From: Blastocystis hominis
Lineage: Eukaryota; Sar; Bigyra; Opalinata; Blastocystidae
NCBI RefSeq assembly: GCF_000151665.1
Contig: NW_013171824.1
Location: forward strand, 248,001-312,000
Reading direction: 5' to 3'
DNA length: 64,000 nt
This document shows positions 1 to 12,074 of the stretch, piece by piece. The translations under genes were made by a program, and so were the position numbers. Each line of letters opens with the position of its first letter. Positions within the stretch are counted from its first letter, which is position 1. The notes beneath the pieces are model-generated. The model searched no databases. It was given only the letters and a program-made list of their open reading frames with translations, and was not told where the DNA came from.

Positions 1-2201
1 TGTTATGGTATACTTCGGAATTGCTGAACAAAGCGCGAGCGAGTTTCATTCGATCGGATTCACACAGATCGATACACTTTTCAACGATCGTAATAGCATT
101 CTTCTGACGCACAAAAGTAGCGATATCAGCACAAAATAACTCGACTATAGTTCTTCGCGACGCTTCGCACTCCGCGACTCGGGGCTCCACCAAATGCTGC
201 AAAAAATAGAATCCGTATTGGTCGTAGACCACGCTGGGGAAATGGTCGAACACCGACTTCCGAATCATCGCCTGGATAGATTCCGGCGCCGTGTTGTACA
301 GCGTCCGCAGCGAGATCACGCCGTAGCGATTCCTCGAGAGCGTGATGGACTGGGCCGCCAGGGTTTTCTTCAGCTCGATCGTGAGATCGGGGGCGAAATG
401 ATCGAGACAGCGATTCAGCACGTACACGCCCAGCTGGTCCACTGCGAGCTTCATTTCGTGGCCTTTCATCGCGGAGAGAATCGACTTCTGCGTGTCCGCA
501 CAACTCACATGCTGCATGATGTTTTGGATCACGTAGGTTCCCGTTTTGTCTGGGAGTGAGAGAGAAAGAGAGAGAGAGAAAACCCTTGGCGAGGGCGATG
601 AAGTGAGGCAGAATCGAATCCACGATGGATTGCAGCTGCGTCGCGTCGCTCCGATTCACCAATTCCCGCACGAAATAGTTCCCGAACGTGTCTAGTCCGC
701 TTATGTCCTCTCCGCTCCCCTACTCTGCATCAACTCGCTCAGCAGCGGAAGCGATTTCTTAAGCAGCAACCCGAACTCGCTCGCGCTGCATTCCCGCGTA
801 AACTCCTGCAACTCGAAACTCCCATCGCGGCTCGACGCCATGATTTCGATCTTCGACGTCGACAGCCGGCCCTCCAACACGCGACTCCCGCCCTTCCCCT
901 TCCCCACGGGATTTCCAACAGGATTCGGCACAGGATTCGGCACGGAATTCGGCACGGAATTCGGCACGGAATTCGGAACAGGATTCGGAACAGAATTCGG
1001 AACAGAATTCGGAACAGAATTCGGTGTGGATTTGGGTTTGGGTTTGGATTTGGATTTGGGTTTGGGTGTTTCGGTGTGTGGCTTGGGGAAAATCCCCGCG
1101 GGGAGAGCGACGAGGAGGGCGGAGACAGCGATTCCCTCGGAGTAGAGCCCGATAACCGCGGTGAATACGGCTTGGTCGGGAGCTTCGAGCGTGACGACGG
1201 CGGCGTCGGAAGCGAGGGAGAAGACGTTGACGATGCCCTGGACGGAGGTGGCGTAGGGCGCGGAGGGAAGGGCGATGTGGAGGGAAAGGTGAAGGGCGAA
1301 GGAGTTGAGGGGGAAGAGCGTTTCGCAGATGTCGGGGAGTTTCACGTAGAAGGCAGTTTCGCAGAGAGAAACCGGGGGAGAGAAGGAAAACTCGCGGAGG
1401 AGGGAGGAGTAAAGGACGTGGGAAAACCCGAAGGTGAGAGTGGCTTTGTAGGGAAGACTCTGCGTGGTTTTCGGGAAAAGGAAGGGAGAAGAGATTGGCC
1501 GGACGAGGAAATGAGGAAAAGTGATGGGTTGCACAAAATGAAGAAATTCTTTGTATAAATGCGTTAGGCAAAAAAGATGAGCGATATGTGTAGTGTTGGT
1601 TCGAAGTGAGACGACAAGAACATATGCTTCGTTGGGAGGCTAGATTGAATTTCAGAGGAAAGAGAAAAAGGTACATAGTACGTGTTGCAGCAAACGCAGC
1701 ATCCCTCCACGAGTAACTGGACTCCATATGGCTGAGATAATTGGGAACCGAGGTAGTGATACTCGAAATCACGCGACAACGAGTAGAGCTGTTTGTAAGA
1801 GAAAAAAAGTCAAAAACCTTCGCAAAGAGTCGGTTTCCGGAATTTTCAGCACTGTTATTTCTAACAGGCGGACCAAGCAAACTCATTTCAGGTCTATGTT
1901 GAATAGGATCTGCAGCTGTCGGAGAAGAGTTGCTATTAAACAAATAGGAATAACTCGTATCGAGCTTGGATTGGTCTAGGTTCTCAGCAGAATCGTTAAA
2001 TGATGAGTCAATAAGTTCTTTGTCTTGGGTATCCATAAAGTAGATCGATGAATCACAATCCGGTGAAAAGGAGACTTGCTCGTCAGACTTGTAGGCTGAG
2101 TTGCCAGATTGTTCCTGCGGTGTGTTCTCAAAATGCGGTATATCAGATATACAATGACCTTGGTACATAGAGGAAAATGGTTTAAAATGCTGCTTTGACA
2201 T
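1..2201 (-). CDS. Pumilio/PUF family RNA-binding protein (3' end outside window)
   Basis: The conceptual protein from position 759 leftward carries successive PUF repeats, visible as NTFGNYFVREL, GTYVIQNIM, DQLGVYVLNRCL, SRNRYGVISL, DQYGFYFLQHLVE and QKNAITIVEKC. PUF proteins bind 3' UTRs and repress or localise mRNAs. Two micro-introns restore the frame: 692-723 (32 nt) and 550-583 (34 nt, very pyrimidine-rich). Before the PUF domain is a low-complexity linker of PNSV/PNPV units (about 905-1040) and a KPKS run. Further upstream is an N-terminal part rich in Ser and Asn that probably starts at the ATG at 2201, with an intron near 1793-1821; its exact exon structure between 1,540 and 1,800 is unresolved. 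The PUF assignment is firm and the start is a guess. The gene continues off the left edge. Confidence 0.8.
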
Positions 2202-2400
2202 TCACGTTTTACAGACCAATGAACACTATACAAGAATGCAAGGAATAAAATAAGTATAAAATTTCAATATAATAAAGAACTGAAATAGAATTTGTAGTTG
2301 TTCTTAACAAAGTCCAAAATAGTCAGTTTTATTTATATCAAAAGTTTTGCTACAGAATCGAACAGATTTACGGATAGAGGTTCCCGCCTTTCGAATCGAC

Positions 2401-4762
2401 CTATCCCATGATGATTTCATGGGCTGTTCTCCCCATTTCCTTTGACACTTTACTTAATGGCTTTTTGGCCACCGTTTCTTCCGAAACGCTCTTTTCTTCA
2501 TCCTCCGCCCCATTTCGCTCCTCCGGCTCGGCTTTCTCGTCCTTTCTTCGTTCTTCGAATACCAGCCGTTCTTTATTGAATCGGAGGCCTACACACCCCA
2601 AATCTCCGTCAAACCGGTTTTTCTTCACCTCCAATTTCTTCTGCCCATTCTCGTTTTGAATTATCAGCACATTGTCCGCCTCCTGCGTCGCTTTTGCGGT
2701 TCCGAACACGCTACTGATGTTCAGCGCTTGATCTTCGGGCTCTTTGCGGGGATGAATCACCAGCGTGACATGGACGTTCTGCGCGGTTGCAAACTTTCGG
2801 AACTCGCACAGCGCGCGCTCCTGGGCGTCGAACCGCTCATATCCCTTGAAAGCATTTCCCATCATGAATTGGAGGTTATCGAGGATGATGTGCTGCACGT
2901 CGTGCGCATACACGCTGTACTCCATCGCGTCGAGGATCTGCTCGAGCTGCGTGGACCCAAAGAAGCGCAGATAATACAGCGGGAGCTGCTCGAACTGCGT
3001 CGCCACCGCCTCGAATTCCCGGTGCGACATCTCCGGCGATAACCGCGATTCTGCGTCTCACCGCCCTCCCTCGTAGCCTACGGCTGAACTGGCGAAGCAT
3101 GGTGGCGGCGAGCCTTCGGTTTGCGATCTCGAAGGACCCCCAGAGCGTGGCGACGCCCTGCCTCAGCAGGTCCAGCGACAGCTGCGACAGCAGCGTGGTC
3201 TTGCCGGAGCCCGTGGGGCCCGTCAGGATGGTCAGCTCGCCGCGGCGATGGCCCTTCAGCGTGCGGTTGAGGAAGGGCAGCGAGAGAAACGGGATTCCCT
3301 GCAGCTCGCGGGGATGCACCAGGTCGTAGAACACGTCCTACCCATCACGCTCCCCGCGGGTTCCACCGGTTTTCAGCTCGCCGAACGTCAGGATCTGCTC
3401 GTGCGGCACGCACCGCGCGCGCTCCACGAAGGCGCCGAGGTCCAGGCCGCGTCGCAGGCAGTCGCAGGCGTCCTTCACGCCGCTCGCGGCCGCGTCGGCG
3501 GGGTCGGGCGGGGGCACGACGCGCACGCGCGCCTGGCCGAGCTTCCGCGCGAAGCGCAGCGCGTTCTCCTGGCCGACGCGGTCGAAGTCCATCCACAGCA
3601 CGATCTCCTTGACGGGCTCCAGCAGCGGGAGCAGGCGCAGCGGCAGCGACGTGGCCCCGTTGGGCAGCGACACCGCGGGCAGCCCGGTGGCCTGGTGCAC
3701 CGCCATCGCGTCGTACTCGCCCTCCGTGAGCACGAGCCGCGCGCAGGACGCGGGGACCGTGTGCCAGCCGAAGAAGCCCCAGTCGCCCCCCGCGGGTTCG
3801 AGACGCATGTGCGCCTTGGTGTCGATGGAGCGGATCTTGTAGCGGTGCACCAGCGGCGTGGAGCCCTGCAGGGAGATCCACGGAAACACCACGCAGTCCT
3901 CCGCGCGGCTCTCCCCGGTGGGCTGCACGAAGGTCTTCGAGCACGCGCCCACGCAGTATTTCCGAAGCGTCTCCGCGGTGAGCCAGCGCCCCGTGGGCGT
4001 GCGCGCTGTGAGCGAGTCCCAGACGCGGGGAAAGCGGTTCTCGCGGAGATTGGCGATGTATTCCTTCATCTCGTTGTAGGCGAACTGGTGCACTTGCTTC
4101 GATTTGCTGTCGGACGCAGGCAAGGGAGAGAGGGAGCAGTGCGAGTCCTCTGGGCGTTAGGAACATGGAGAGGGGAGGGAGGCCTACCTTGCAGATCCCC
4201 CAGCTTCCGCTTGAAATCGAACCAGGAGCCGCAAGTGCCGCAGCGATGGCAAATGAACGCGCCGGTGGCCTTGCTGATGTAACTAGGGATTAGGGAAGGA
4301 AAGGAAGAGTCGTCAGTACAGCTTGTAGAGATTGTCTGGTTTGTTGTAGTGTGGCTTGGGACAAAACATGCATTCCCTCACGATGTATTCTTCCGCGTTC
4401 TCTTTGTACTCAAATCCCTTACGACCCAAATATTCCAAAATAGAACTCTCGTCAATCTTTTTGAATAACTCTAAAACAAAATCGCACTTTATAGTGGGAA
4501 GAAACAAATGTGCTTGTCGCATCTGCTGAGCGGGGAAACGTTCCCCGCTGTGTAAAGGGCGAACTCCCCCGAGAAGAAAAAGAACGTGCAAAAAGGTGTG
4601 ATATCTATTTTCGATTGCAACGACCGTCTCTACATTGGGCTGCGTTTCGTTGAGGGACATCACAGTGGGTCGGAGGAAAGACCGGGAAAGATTTCCATAA
4701 AGAGACCTTGCAGAGGATCGCAAAGCACCCCTGCACGCAATCCCTTTAAAAGAAAGAAACAT
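2401..4762 (-). CDS. Twinkle-like mitochondrial replicative DNA helicase with primase/TOPRIM region
   Basis: The order is zinc motif, TOPRIM, helicase. CMFCPKP with HRCGTCGSW gives a primase-type Cys4 site. [13 protein letters not shown] plus [11 protein letters not shown] is the TOPRIM fold. [13 protein letters not shown] is the Walker A of a DnaB/Twinkle RecA core, followed by [12 protein letters not shown] (Walker B region). Introns at 4283-4319 (37 nt) and 3051-3081 (31 nt) join these parts in frame, and one more lies near 4110-4190. Starting at the ATG at 4762, the N-terminus is rich in Arg and Ser with no acidic residue for about 30 residues, as expected of a mitochondrial presequence. 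The C-terminal tail is Glu/Lys-rich. Oddity: an in-frame TAG at 3338-3340 separates the TOPRIM part from the helicase linker and I found no splice choice that removes it cleanly. The role inferred is unwinding organellar DNA at the replication fork. Confidence 0.85.
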
Positions 4763-4894
4763 CCCTTCCAATACGGATTTTTGAATATGCAAAATTCAGC
4801 TTGATTTTTCCTTCAAGAAGTGGTTTTGGAAATTCGCCACCAATGCAGACGTCCGCAAAGCCCGAAAGTGAAGTAGACACTTCCAAAATAACGG

Positions 4895-7490
4895 ATGGTA
4901 TCTTTCCCGCTTTCCATTGAAAAACTAGATAACACTGTGGTGATGCGCGGGATCGTCACTTTCAAATCACTAGATCCGGAATGGAAAGGGCATTGGAGCT
5001 TTCTCGCGAAGGACAGTCGGGACTCGGTCATTCGACCCCAGACCATTTCCTTCAAACGCTCAAGCCGCGTGTGGACGTTCATTCCGGATAAAGAAAAGCA
5101 AAATTATAACACATTTACAAATGCAAATCGAAAGGGAAAGAAACAAGCTTTTCCCGAGTACCAAGAGTATCTAAGCACCCATCTAAAGAAATACGCATGT
5201 GAATTCTGCGGGTTGTGGAATGGTCTGTTCTACATGGAGAATCCGCACGACCAAATCAAGGAAAGTTTCCGACTCGGGTTGGCGTACTACGGCTCCGTAT
5301 CCGAATTCGACCCCTCCTCCATTCCCTCCTATACTCTTAGCTATCAACAATACGCAGATCGTTTGCTGTACGAAACGCCTGCTTGTGGGATCATCGTGCT
5401 GCACGGAATGGGCGAGAACGAGTTTGGGCTGTTCAAAGTGTTAGTGTGCGTGAACGTGGACCAAGGCCTCATGACCACCATCAAATGCTACATTCACGAC
5501 CATCTCCCCTCCTCCCTGGGCTTCCCCATGGGCTCGGGCGGCCACCCCAAGCAGGAGTCGCTCGAGGCGATCCGCGCTCGCTTGCTGGACCCCGCAAATC
5601 GCAAGCGGAAGCCCTGGAAGGCGAACGAAGTGGCGGAGGTGTGCGACGTGTGCAACGGCCCCGCGGATTCCTCGGGCAGCACGGCCTCGCAGGCGACGCG
5701 GCTGCTGCGCTGCACGCAGTGCGGCGTGCTGGTGCATCCGGTGAGAGAAACGAGGAAGCAGAGTGAGGCGTAGTGCTGCTACGGCGTGGAGATGTCCAAC
5801 ACGACGAGCCTGATCAACGCGCATTACTGGGTCTGCGATCCCTGTCTCTGCAAGGCGTGGAACTCCCAGGGTAGGGTCCATCCCGTTCTCTCACGCGTAG
5901 CTCCGCTCTCGCAGCAGCTCTGCGTGTGCTGCTCCTTCCCCGGCGGTGCGCTGAAGCGAACCTGGGAGGGAGAGTGGTGCCACGTGTCCTGCATGCTGCT
6001 CAGCAACCGACTCACCGTGCTGAATTACACGCACATGGAGCCCATCATCGCCACCCCCACCACTCCCACCGACGCCGAGCTTCTCTCTTTCTCCTCCCTC
6101 CCCCACTCCCTCTTCATCCATGTACCCCTCCCGCGGGAATGCGATCTAGACGTGCTGCATCTGCCACTGCGCGGGCGGATTGACGGAGAAATGCTGCGCG
6201 GAGGGTTGCCAGCACTTCATGCATGGACGCTGTCTGCGCCACTACCGAGCCCCCGACGCGCAGGCCGCCGCCCAGGCCCCCAATGGATCTGGACCGATCG
6301 GAGAAACCGGAGAAACCGGAGAAACCGGAGAAACCGGGGGATCGGGGAAACTGGACGGGCTGGCCAACAAAATGAACTACATTTTCATGTATCGAGACGA
6401 GGAAGGGTGGGATTCCCGCGGTTGATTGAGTGTAGACAGCGCATTGTGCGGTACTACTGCCCTCTCCACGGAATCTCGAAGGATTCCGCCGAGTCGTCGG
6501 GGTGCGGCGTGGGCGGGAGCGGCGTGTTCACGTTGGAATATCCGAACAACGAAGTGTACAAAGGGGAAGTGCACAACGACAAGCGCGAGGGCTACGGGGA
6601 ATACTATTTCAGCAACGGCGTCGTGTAGGCATCGGGGAACCCTCTGAGCGCAGCTACCGCGGGGAATGGCAGAACGACCGGAAGCACGGGAAGGGGGAGC
6701 TCTCCCGCGGGGACGACATCATTTACAGCGGGGAGTTTACGGACGGGCGCCTGCACGGACACGGCGTTTACTACTACGAAAACGGCGATGTGTACGAGGT
6801 GGGGCAGAGGACAGCGAGTGAGGCGCAGGGAAGCTTCCAGCAGGGACAGCGCAGCGCGAAGGGGGTGTATCTGTTCCACGACGGAGCGAGCTACAACGGG
6901 AAATGGAAGGAGGATCGGAGGCACGGCGAAGGGAGCTTCCTCGACGCCAACGGGAACAGTTATTATGGAAACTGGGTGGAGGATCAGCGGTGCGGGGAAG
7001 GAACCCTGGTGTGCCATCAGAAACGACAGCGATTGGTGGACGCCGAGACGGGAGAGGAGTCGTTCCCGAAGCAGATGCACTTAATCTCGCATAAGTCGGA
7101 GCGTGAGAAGGACAAGGAGAAGGTGGTGATCGAGGACGTCGTCGACGAAGTGGTACGCTACAGCGGGAATTTCCAGGGCGGCATGCTGAGCGGGAAGGGC
7201 GATCTGACGTACGGAACGGGGGATTGCTACTCGGGAATGTTCAGCCAGAATCTGCGGCACGGGCGCGGCGTGTACAAGTTCAAGAACGAGAGCAAGTACG
7301 GTAGGAGTGGAGGAGGGGCGTGAGCGCAGAGGGGCATTTCCGCAACGATTGCATCGATGGGGTGGGGTGGATGACCATCTCGTCGAACGTGGAGGCGGGC
7401 GGGAACGTGATCTTCATGCCGGTGGTGCTGCCGCAGGGCGGAATCAAAGAGGTGCACAAGACGGCAGGGTTCGAAGAGAACGGACAGTGA
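4895..7490 (+). CDS. PHD finger - extended PHD - MORN repeat fusion protein
   Basis: The N-terminal 240 residues are unrecognised apart from a CEFCG pair. Then comes a PHD finger (CDVCNGPAD, LLRCTQCGVLVHPCCYG, WVCDPCLC) and an extended PHD module (LCVCCSFPGGALK, WCHVSCMLL, TCCICHCAGG, EKCCAEGCQHFMHGRCL, YYCPLH), the arrangement found in JADE/BRPF-type chromatin readers. After a short GETGETG linker the protein runs into about eight MORN repeats (YKGEVHNDKREGYGEYYF, YRGEWQNDRKHGKGE, YSGEFTDGRLHGHGVYY and others). Micro-introns that restore the frame are 5741-5773, a 30-nt one near 5871-5900, 6122-6149, 6407-6435, 6625-6653, 6799-6828 and 7301-7329. The stop is TGA at 7488-7490. PHD modules read histone tails and MORN repeats usually scaffold at membranes or cytoskeleton, so the combination is odd. 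The start is taken as the first ATG of the open frame and could lie upstream. Confidence 0.75.
6298..6341 (+). repeat. short tandem repeat inside the PHD-MORN gene
   Basis: A 9-bp unit GGAGAAACC is repeated in tandem and encodes a GET-rich linker between the extended PHD and the MORN repeats. Confidence 0.8.
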
Positions 7491-7609
7491 TGGGATGTTT
7501 GATCGACAAACAAACAGCCAAACAACACAAGCGACAAGATAAACAGGAATAAAACAAAACCAAAGAGAGGACGATCGACACATCGAAAAGCAAATACAAT
7601 GACTCCTTC

Positions 7610-9050
7610 TTAGACGCCTTCCTCTCCGAACTCCTTCGTCCACTTTTCGTAGCGCTTCAGCTCCGTCGCTGAGGACGCCTTCACCGCGCGCTTCAGCAGA
7701 TCGTCGATGTCTTCCTACGCCTCGCTCCTCGCCTACTCGCCTACTCGCTTGAAGATCGGGTTCGTCACCTTGCCCTGCGGCAGATCGAACAGACTGATCC
7801 GAATCGCGCCCGCGCTGCTGGCCGCGCAGGGATAATAAATCCCGTCCTTGCCCAGATAGAAGTACTCCGCCTTCTGCAGCTTCTGCAGCGGCGAGAGCAG
7901 GGCCTGCGTGACGAGATTGCTGATATCCGAGCCGGAGAATCCCTCTGTGTGCTTGGCCAAATAGTCGAAATCCTCGTCGGTCAGCTCGTGCATTTCCTTC
8001 CCGAAATGGATCTTGAACATCGCCTTCCGCGCCTCTTCGTCCGGCAACGGAATGTAAATTCGCTTCTGGAAGCGGCGACGCAGCGCCGAATCGATTTCCC
8101 ACGGCTACTCCTCACCGCCCATCCCCTTTGTCTACCACGTTCGTCGCGCCCAGCACCAAAATCCCGGTCTGGTCCTTGCCCACGCCGTCCATCTGCACCA
8201 AGAACTCCGTCAAGGCCTGCTTCTGGCCGCCGCTGCTGTTTCCGCTCTACGATGCAACCCACCAAGCGGTCCAAACGTCGCGCGACCCGCCCAGCGAATC
8301 GATTTCATCGATGAAGATCACCGTCGGCTTGTTCTTCCGAGCCAGCTGGAACAGATTCTTCACCAATCTGCACGTGAAAACCCGGACACGCTTCTACCGA
8401 GCCGTTTCTCCCTGCCATTTGCTCACCAGATCCGCAGACGACACCGACATGAACGTGCTGTCGGCCTGGGAGGCGACGGCCTTCGCCAAATAGGATTTAC
8501 CCGTTCCGGGAGGGCCGTAGAGCAGAATGCCCTTCCAGGGAGCGCGCTTGCCTGCGAACAATTGAGGCTGCGTGGCAGGGAGAATCACAGCGGTCATCAG
8601 TTCGTCCTTCGCCACTTTCAGACCTGCAACATCCTCCCATTTGATATTTGGCTTCGAGGTCACGATCACGCTGCTTAACTGACTTTGGAGCTTCTTGCCT
8701 TCGTCAGCGTCATCGTCTTCCTGACTTGGCTTTGCAGGCTTCTTGCTTTCTAGAATGAATTGAAAAAGTGAAGGAAACCTTCAACTTGTTTCTTTAGTTT
8801 TTCTGCACGATCAATATAGGACACGATCTTTTCATTTAAATTCTTTACTACATATGGATTCTTTTCAACTATCAATGACTCCCATACTTCTCAAAATACA
8901 TCTGAGGGATTCCATTAGAACTTTGCAGCCATCTTTATAACAGGCAATTGCCTCAGGATACTTTCCTACAAGGATCAAGTTATAAAAGAAACACTCACCT
9001 TCATTATCATATTGTACAGCCTGTGTAATTTTATCGATACCAGTTTGCAT
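7610..9050 (-). CDS. VPS4: VPS4/SKD1-type AAA ATPase (ESCRT-III disassembly)
   Basis: An N-terminal MIT domain ([15 protein letters not shown], then [21 protein letters not shown]) is followed by a linker and one AAA domain. Walker A is GPPGTGKS, the pore region is [18 protein letters not shown], Walker B is [15 protein letters not shown], and the second region of homology is [20 protein letters not shown]. The C-terminal helix ends [11 protein letters not shown] with TAA at 7610-7612, the family's usual ending. Seven micro-introns of 29-33 nt interrupt it: 8966-8998, 8869-8899, 8750-8778, 8369-8398, 8247-8276, 8105-8135 and 7715-7744. VPS4 is recruited by ESCRT-III tails through MIT and strips the filaments from endosomal and cytokinetic membranes. 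Start at 9050 is the first ATG before the MIT helix. Assignment is secure; splice sites were read by eye. Confidence 0.93.
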
Positions 9051-10760
9051 GGGTATGCCTCTTATATAAATAATAATTAAGAATTTGTATGTCGTCTCAG
9101 CAAGAATCTAGTATTTTACTGGCTAGTTATAACCAGTTAAAAATAACTATTATTCGCTTATTGTTACTATATTTTATTTAATTGATATGTATATATAAGA
9201 TACATCAAGAGCAGCTATTGACTTTTGTTTTGAAAAAACAATGTTGAGTTTAATAACTGGATTTACATTCGGTGTTCCTCTGTATTTAGTTTCCAATCAT
9301 AACAAGCGTGATTCAAGATGGTCGTGATACAAAGTATACGGTTTTCCTTCTCTGGGCGTGGTAATATGATAAAGATATAAAGGAGATATGTTTTTTTATC
9401 GCTTGGAAACAATTGTTTACGGAATGGGATGATGTACAAAACTAATTTAAGTGTCCCTATTTTTGTAACGTGTATTCTTGAGTAACAGATATACGTAAAT
9501 TATGTTACTTTTTATAATTAGCAGAAAGAGAAAAACAGGATGAATGTGAATTGCCTGAACAAACAATACTTAGCTTATTTGTGTACTACAATGATGAAAC
9601 ACGTTTGTTGGTTTGGTATTTCATGTATAACAACAAATCCATTATCCTTCACATTATAATCGATTCTTTAAAATACACTATGTATGATCTATGTGAAGCA
9701 AAAAATTAACTTAATAAATCTCGTCGTTTACAGTGTGGGAACAACATAGAGACAGAAATAGGAGTACGTACGTACATGATTGATACTCAGAATAATATGC
9801 ACGTAACACAACGCAGCCTCAATATAGAGATTGTAGTGGCTCCAATATCCCATTGCCTTTGTACGATTTCTACAAAGTGATAACAAGTTACCACAACGAC
9901 GAATGGTCATATACAATACAAGGAACTCGTTTAATTTCATTCAATATGCAGAATAATAAATCCATTAAAATAATCAATATAGAAATATCACAAATATTAA
10001 TTAATGGCAATTAATACTACAATATTTTACTAATTTTTAATATTTCATTTTCATTATCGGAAAGTATTCAAAATTGCATAATCCATAATAATGTAATTAT
10101 TGTTAACTTGAAAAATAGAAACACTTAAATAAAGAAAAGAATATGAAAGGAATAATACAATAGAATTAATTCTGAATGCACTTTCAATTCAAAACAAATT
10201 ACTCTAATTAATTTGTGAACAAAGAATTGCATTTTGTAATACTAATAACTATGTAGCAATTTGGATTCTATCCCTTCACTCTGGTTTTCAAGAGCTCAAC
10301 ACAATTCGATGATAGTGTATAAGAAATTTAGTCACTCTAAGACTATGGCGATAGAACACTGTATGAAGGTGGTATTTGGGAATGAGAGCGGCGATGCCAT
10401 TTAATATTTGGGTCTCAACAGATACAAACTCCATCGACCACCCCTTCATCACCTAAATCACTTTGATAGCAACCAGAGAATATGTTTATGCACAACTAAC
10501 TAGGTAGATGACAAAAATAAGAGATACATTTTTTTTTCGATTATATGATTGTGTTGAGGGAATGCACTATAGACAGTATATTGCTCCCTTATGTAAGAAA
10601 TCACTCAGGTGGCTTAACACGTAGTACTTGGTCTTGCTTATGTGATTTGTACTATTTCTACCTATGTAAGAATTGATTTGTGTAAACGACAGTGTAGAGT
10701 ATACAAAAAGATATTCAGCTTTATCCTTCTCGTTTTAGTTGTAGGTTTTCGTAATGATAC
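9051..10760. other. AT-rich intergenic DNA, no gene recognised
   Basis: Low-complexity AT-rich sequence between the VPS4 start and the next plus-strand gene. The only sizeable open frame (9728-9940, minus) has no recognisable motif. Upstream exons of the next gene may lie after about 10,600. Confidence 0.5.
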
Positions 10761-10769
10761 TAATAATTA

Positions 10770-11896
10770 GATAATAACACTTACCAAGAAATTGCAATAT
10801 CGAAAGAATATTCAAACCGAAAGTTAGAAGATACAGATTCTGGATTATCAATATCTGTGAAAGTAACCCTAGTAACAGCGTTTTCGGTGGAAGCACTAGT
10901 TACTGTCAACGTTCCTTCCCATGTGATGTGTGTCGCCCTGACTCCCGATGAGCCTTTTGATTTAAAGAAACTGTTGAACCAGAACTCAAAACAATACATC
11001 AGTTGTAATGGATTCCAAGTATTATTCAAATGAAAGATTCTGCGACTGCGGAGATTCGCCGTTTGAAGCCCTCCCAAGAGTATCGATTGAAGTGTGTCAT
11101 GCTTCCGTACGATACTCCTTCGAAGCGAAAAGTGTCGCAGTCGCTCCCCTTCCAGACCGAAGAAGCCTACTTCTTCATTCGGAACATCCATCGGTGGAGG
11201 CGATCGGTCACTTATTACGTCGAGAGCAACATCAATGCGATGATCGTCTGCTATATTATGACCAAACGACGTACGCGTCGCTCTCTGCTTCACACACAGC
11301 GCAAATCTTGGATTCCTTCGAAACGACCACCTCATTACACCAGCGAATTACGTTGAAAGTTCCCAATACCCACGATGCGTTGCTCACAAAGTGTGAAATG
11401 TATGATACGAACAATATCCGTAAGGCATTGCGTGGACTCTCAGCGTAGTGCTGCTCTCTACAAACGTGGAAGACGTGGATCCGATGGCGAACAAGTGGAA
11501 AATCTTGGGGTGCTGCGCATTGATCGGCTTTTTAGGGTGGTTTGCTTATTTCCTGTGGAGACATCGCGTGTAGGCATCGCGGATCGACTGTGTTACTTGT
11601 AGGGTGGAGAATGTCTCGCTGGAAATGTTTGGGTACAGGGTGGCGGAGTGAGGCGTAGAATTCGAGAGGAGGAAATGGAGCATTTGCAGTTGCTGAAGAA
11701 GGCGGTGCCGGAGACGGAACCGAAGCCAAAGAGCGCCTATGAGGAGTTAGATGATTTGAAGAACCAGGTTCCGTGCTCTCGCTGCGGATATATGAATAGT
11801 AAACAATCGACTGTGTGCAAGGAATGCAATGCCTTGCTGTATGGAGGCACGTTTTTTAATACTAAAAACTCCTCAGTGTATTATTGTGGTGTTTGA
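10770..11896 (+). CDS. single-pass membrane protein with beta-sandwich ectodomain and C-terminal zinc ribbon
   Basis: Four micro-introns (11005-11036, 11420-11448, 11570-11602, 11633-11658) join short open frames into one coherent protein. The N-terminal part is beta-rich. It is followed by a fibronectin-III/Ig-like strand pattern (SATAEIRRLKPSQEYRLKC). A clear transmembrane helix follows (WKILGCCALIGFLGWFAYFL, then Arg/His). The cytosolic tail has a charged coiled-coil stretch (REEEMEHLQLLKK) and a CxxC...CxxC ribbon (CSRCGYMNSKQSTVCKECN). The stop is TGA at 11894-11896. The first exon and any signal peptide are not resolved, so the start is approximate. I do not recognise the family. The layout suggests a surface or organelle-membrane protein with a zinc-binding cytosolic domain. 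Confidence 0.55.
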
Positions 11897-12074
11897 TTCA
11901 TCAAATCAAGGTAATCATCTTCATACACATGTCATCCTTTTACTCAATGAATGTGCTTAAAAGATTCACAGCTCTCCGTGTATTTCAAACAAACAACCAG
12001 AGGAATGATTCGATGGATGTGGATAACTACTACTATGTAGATTCATTCATTCATTCCCTCGACTCCCTTTCCAT

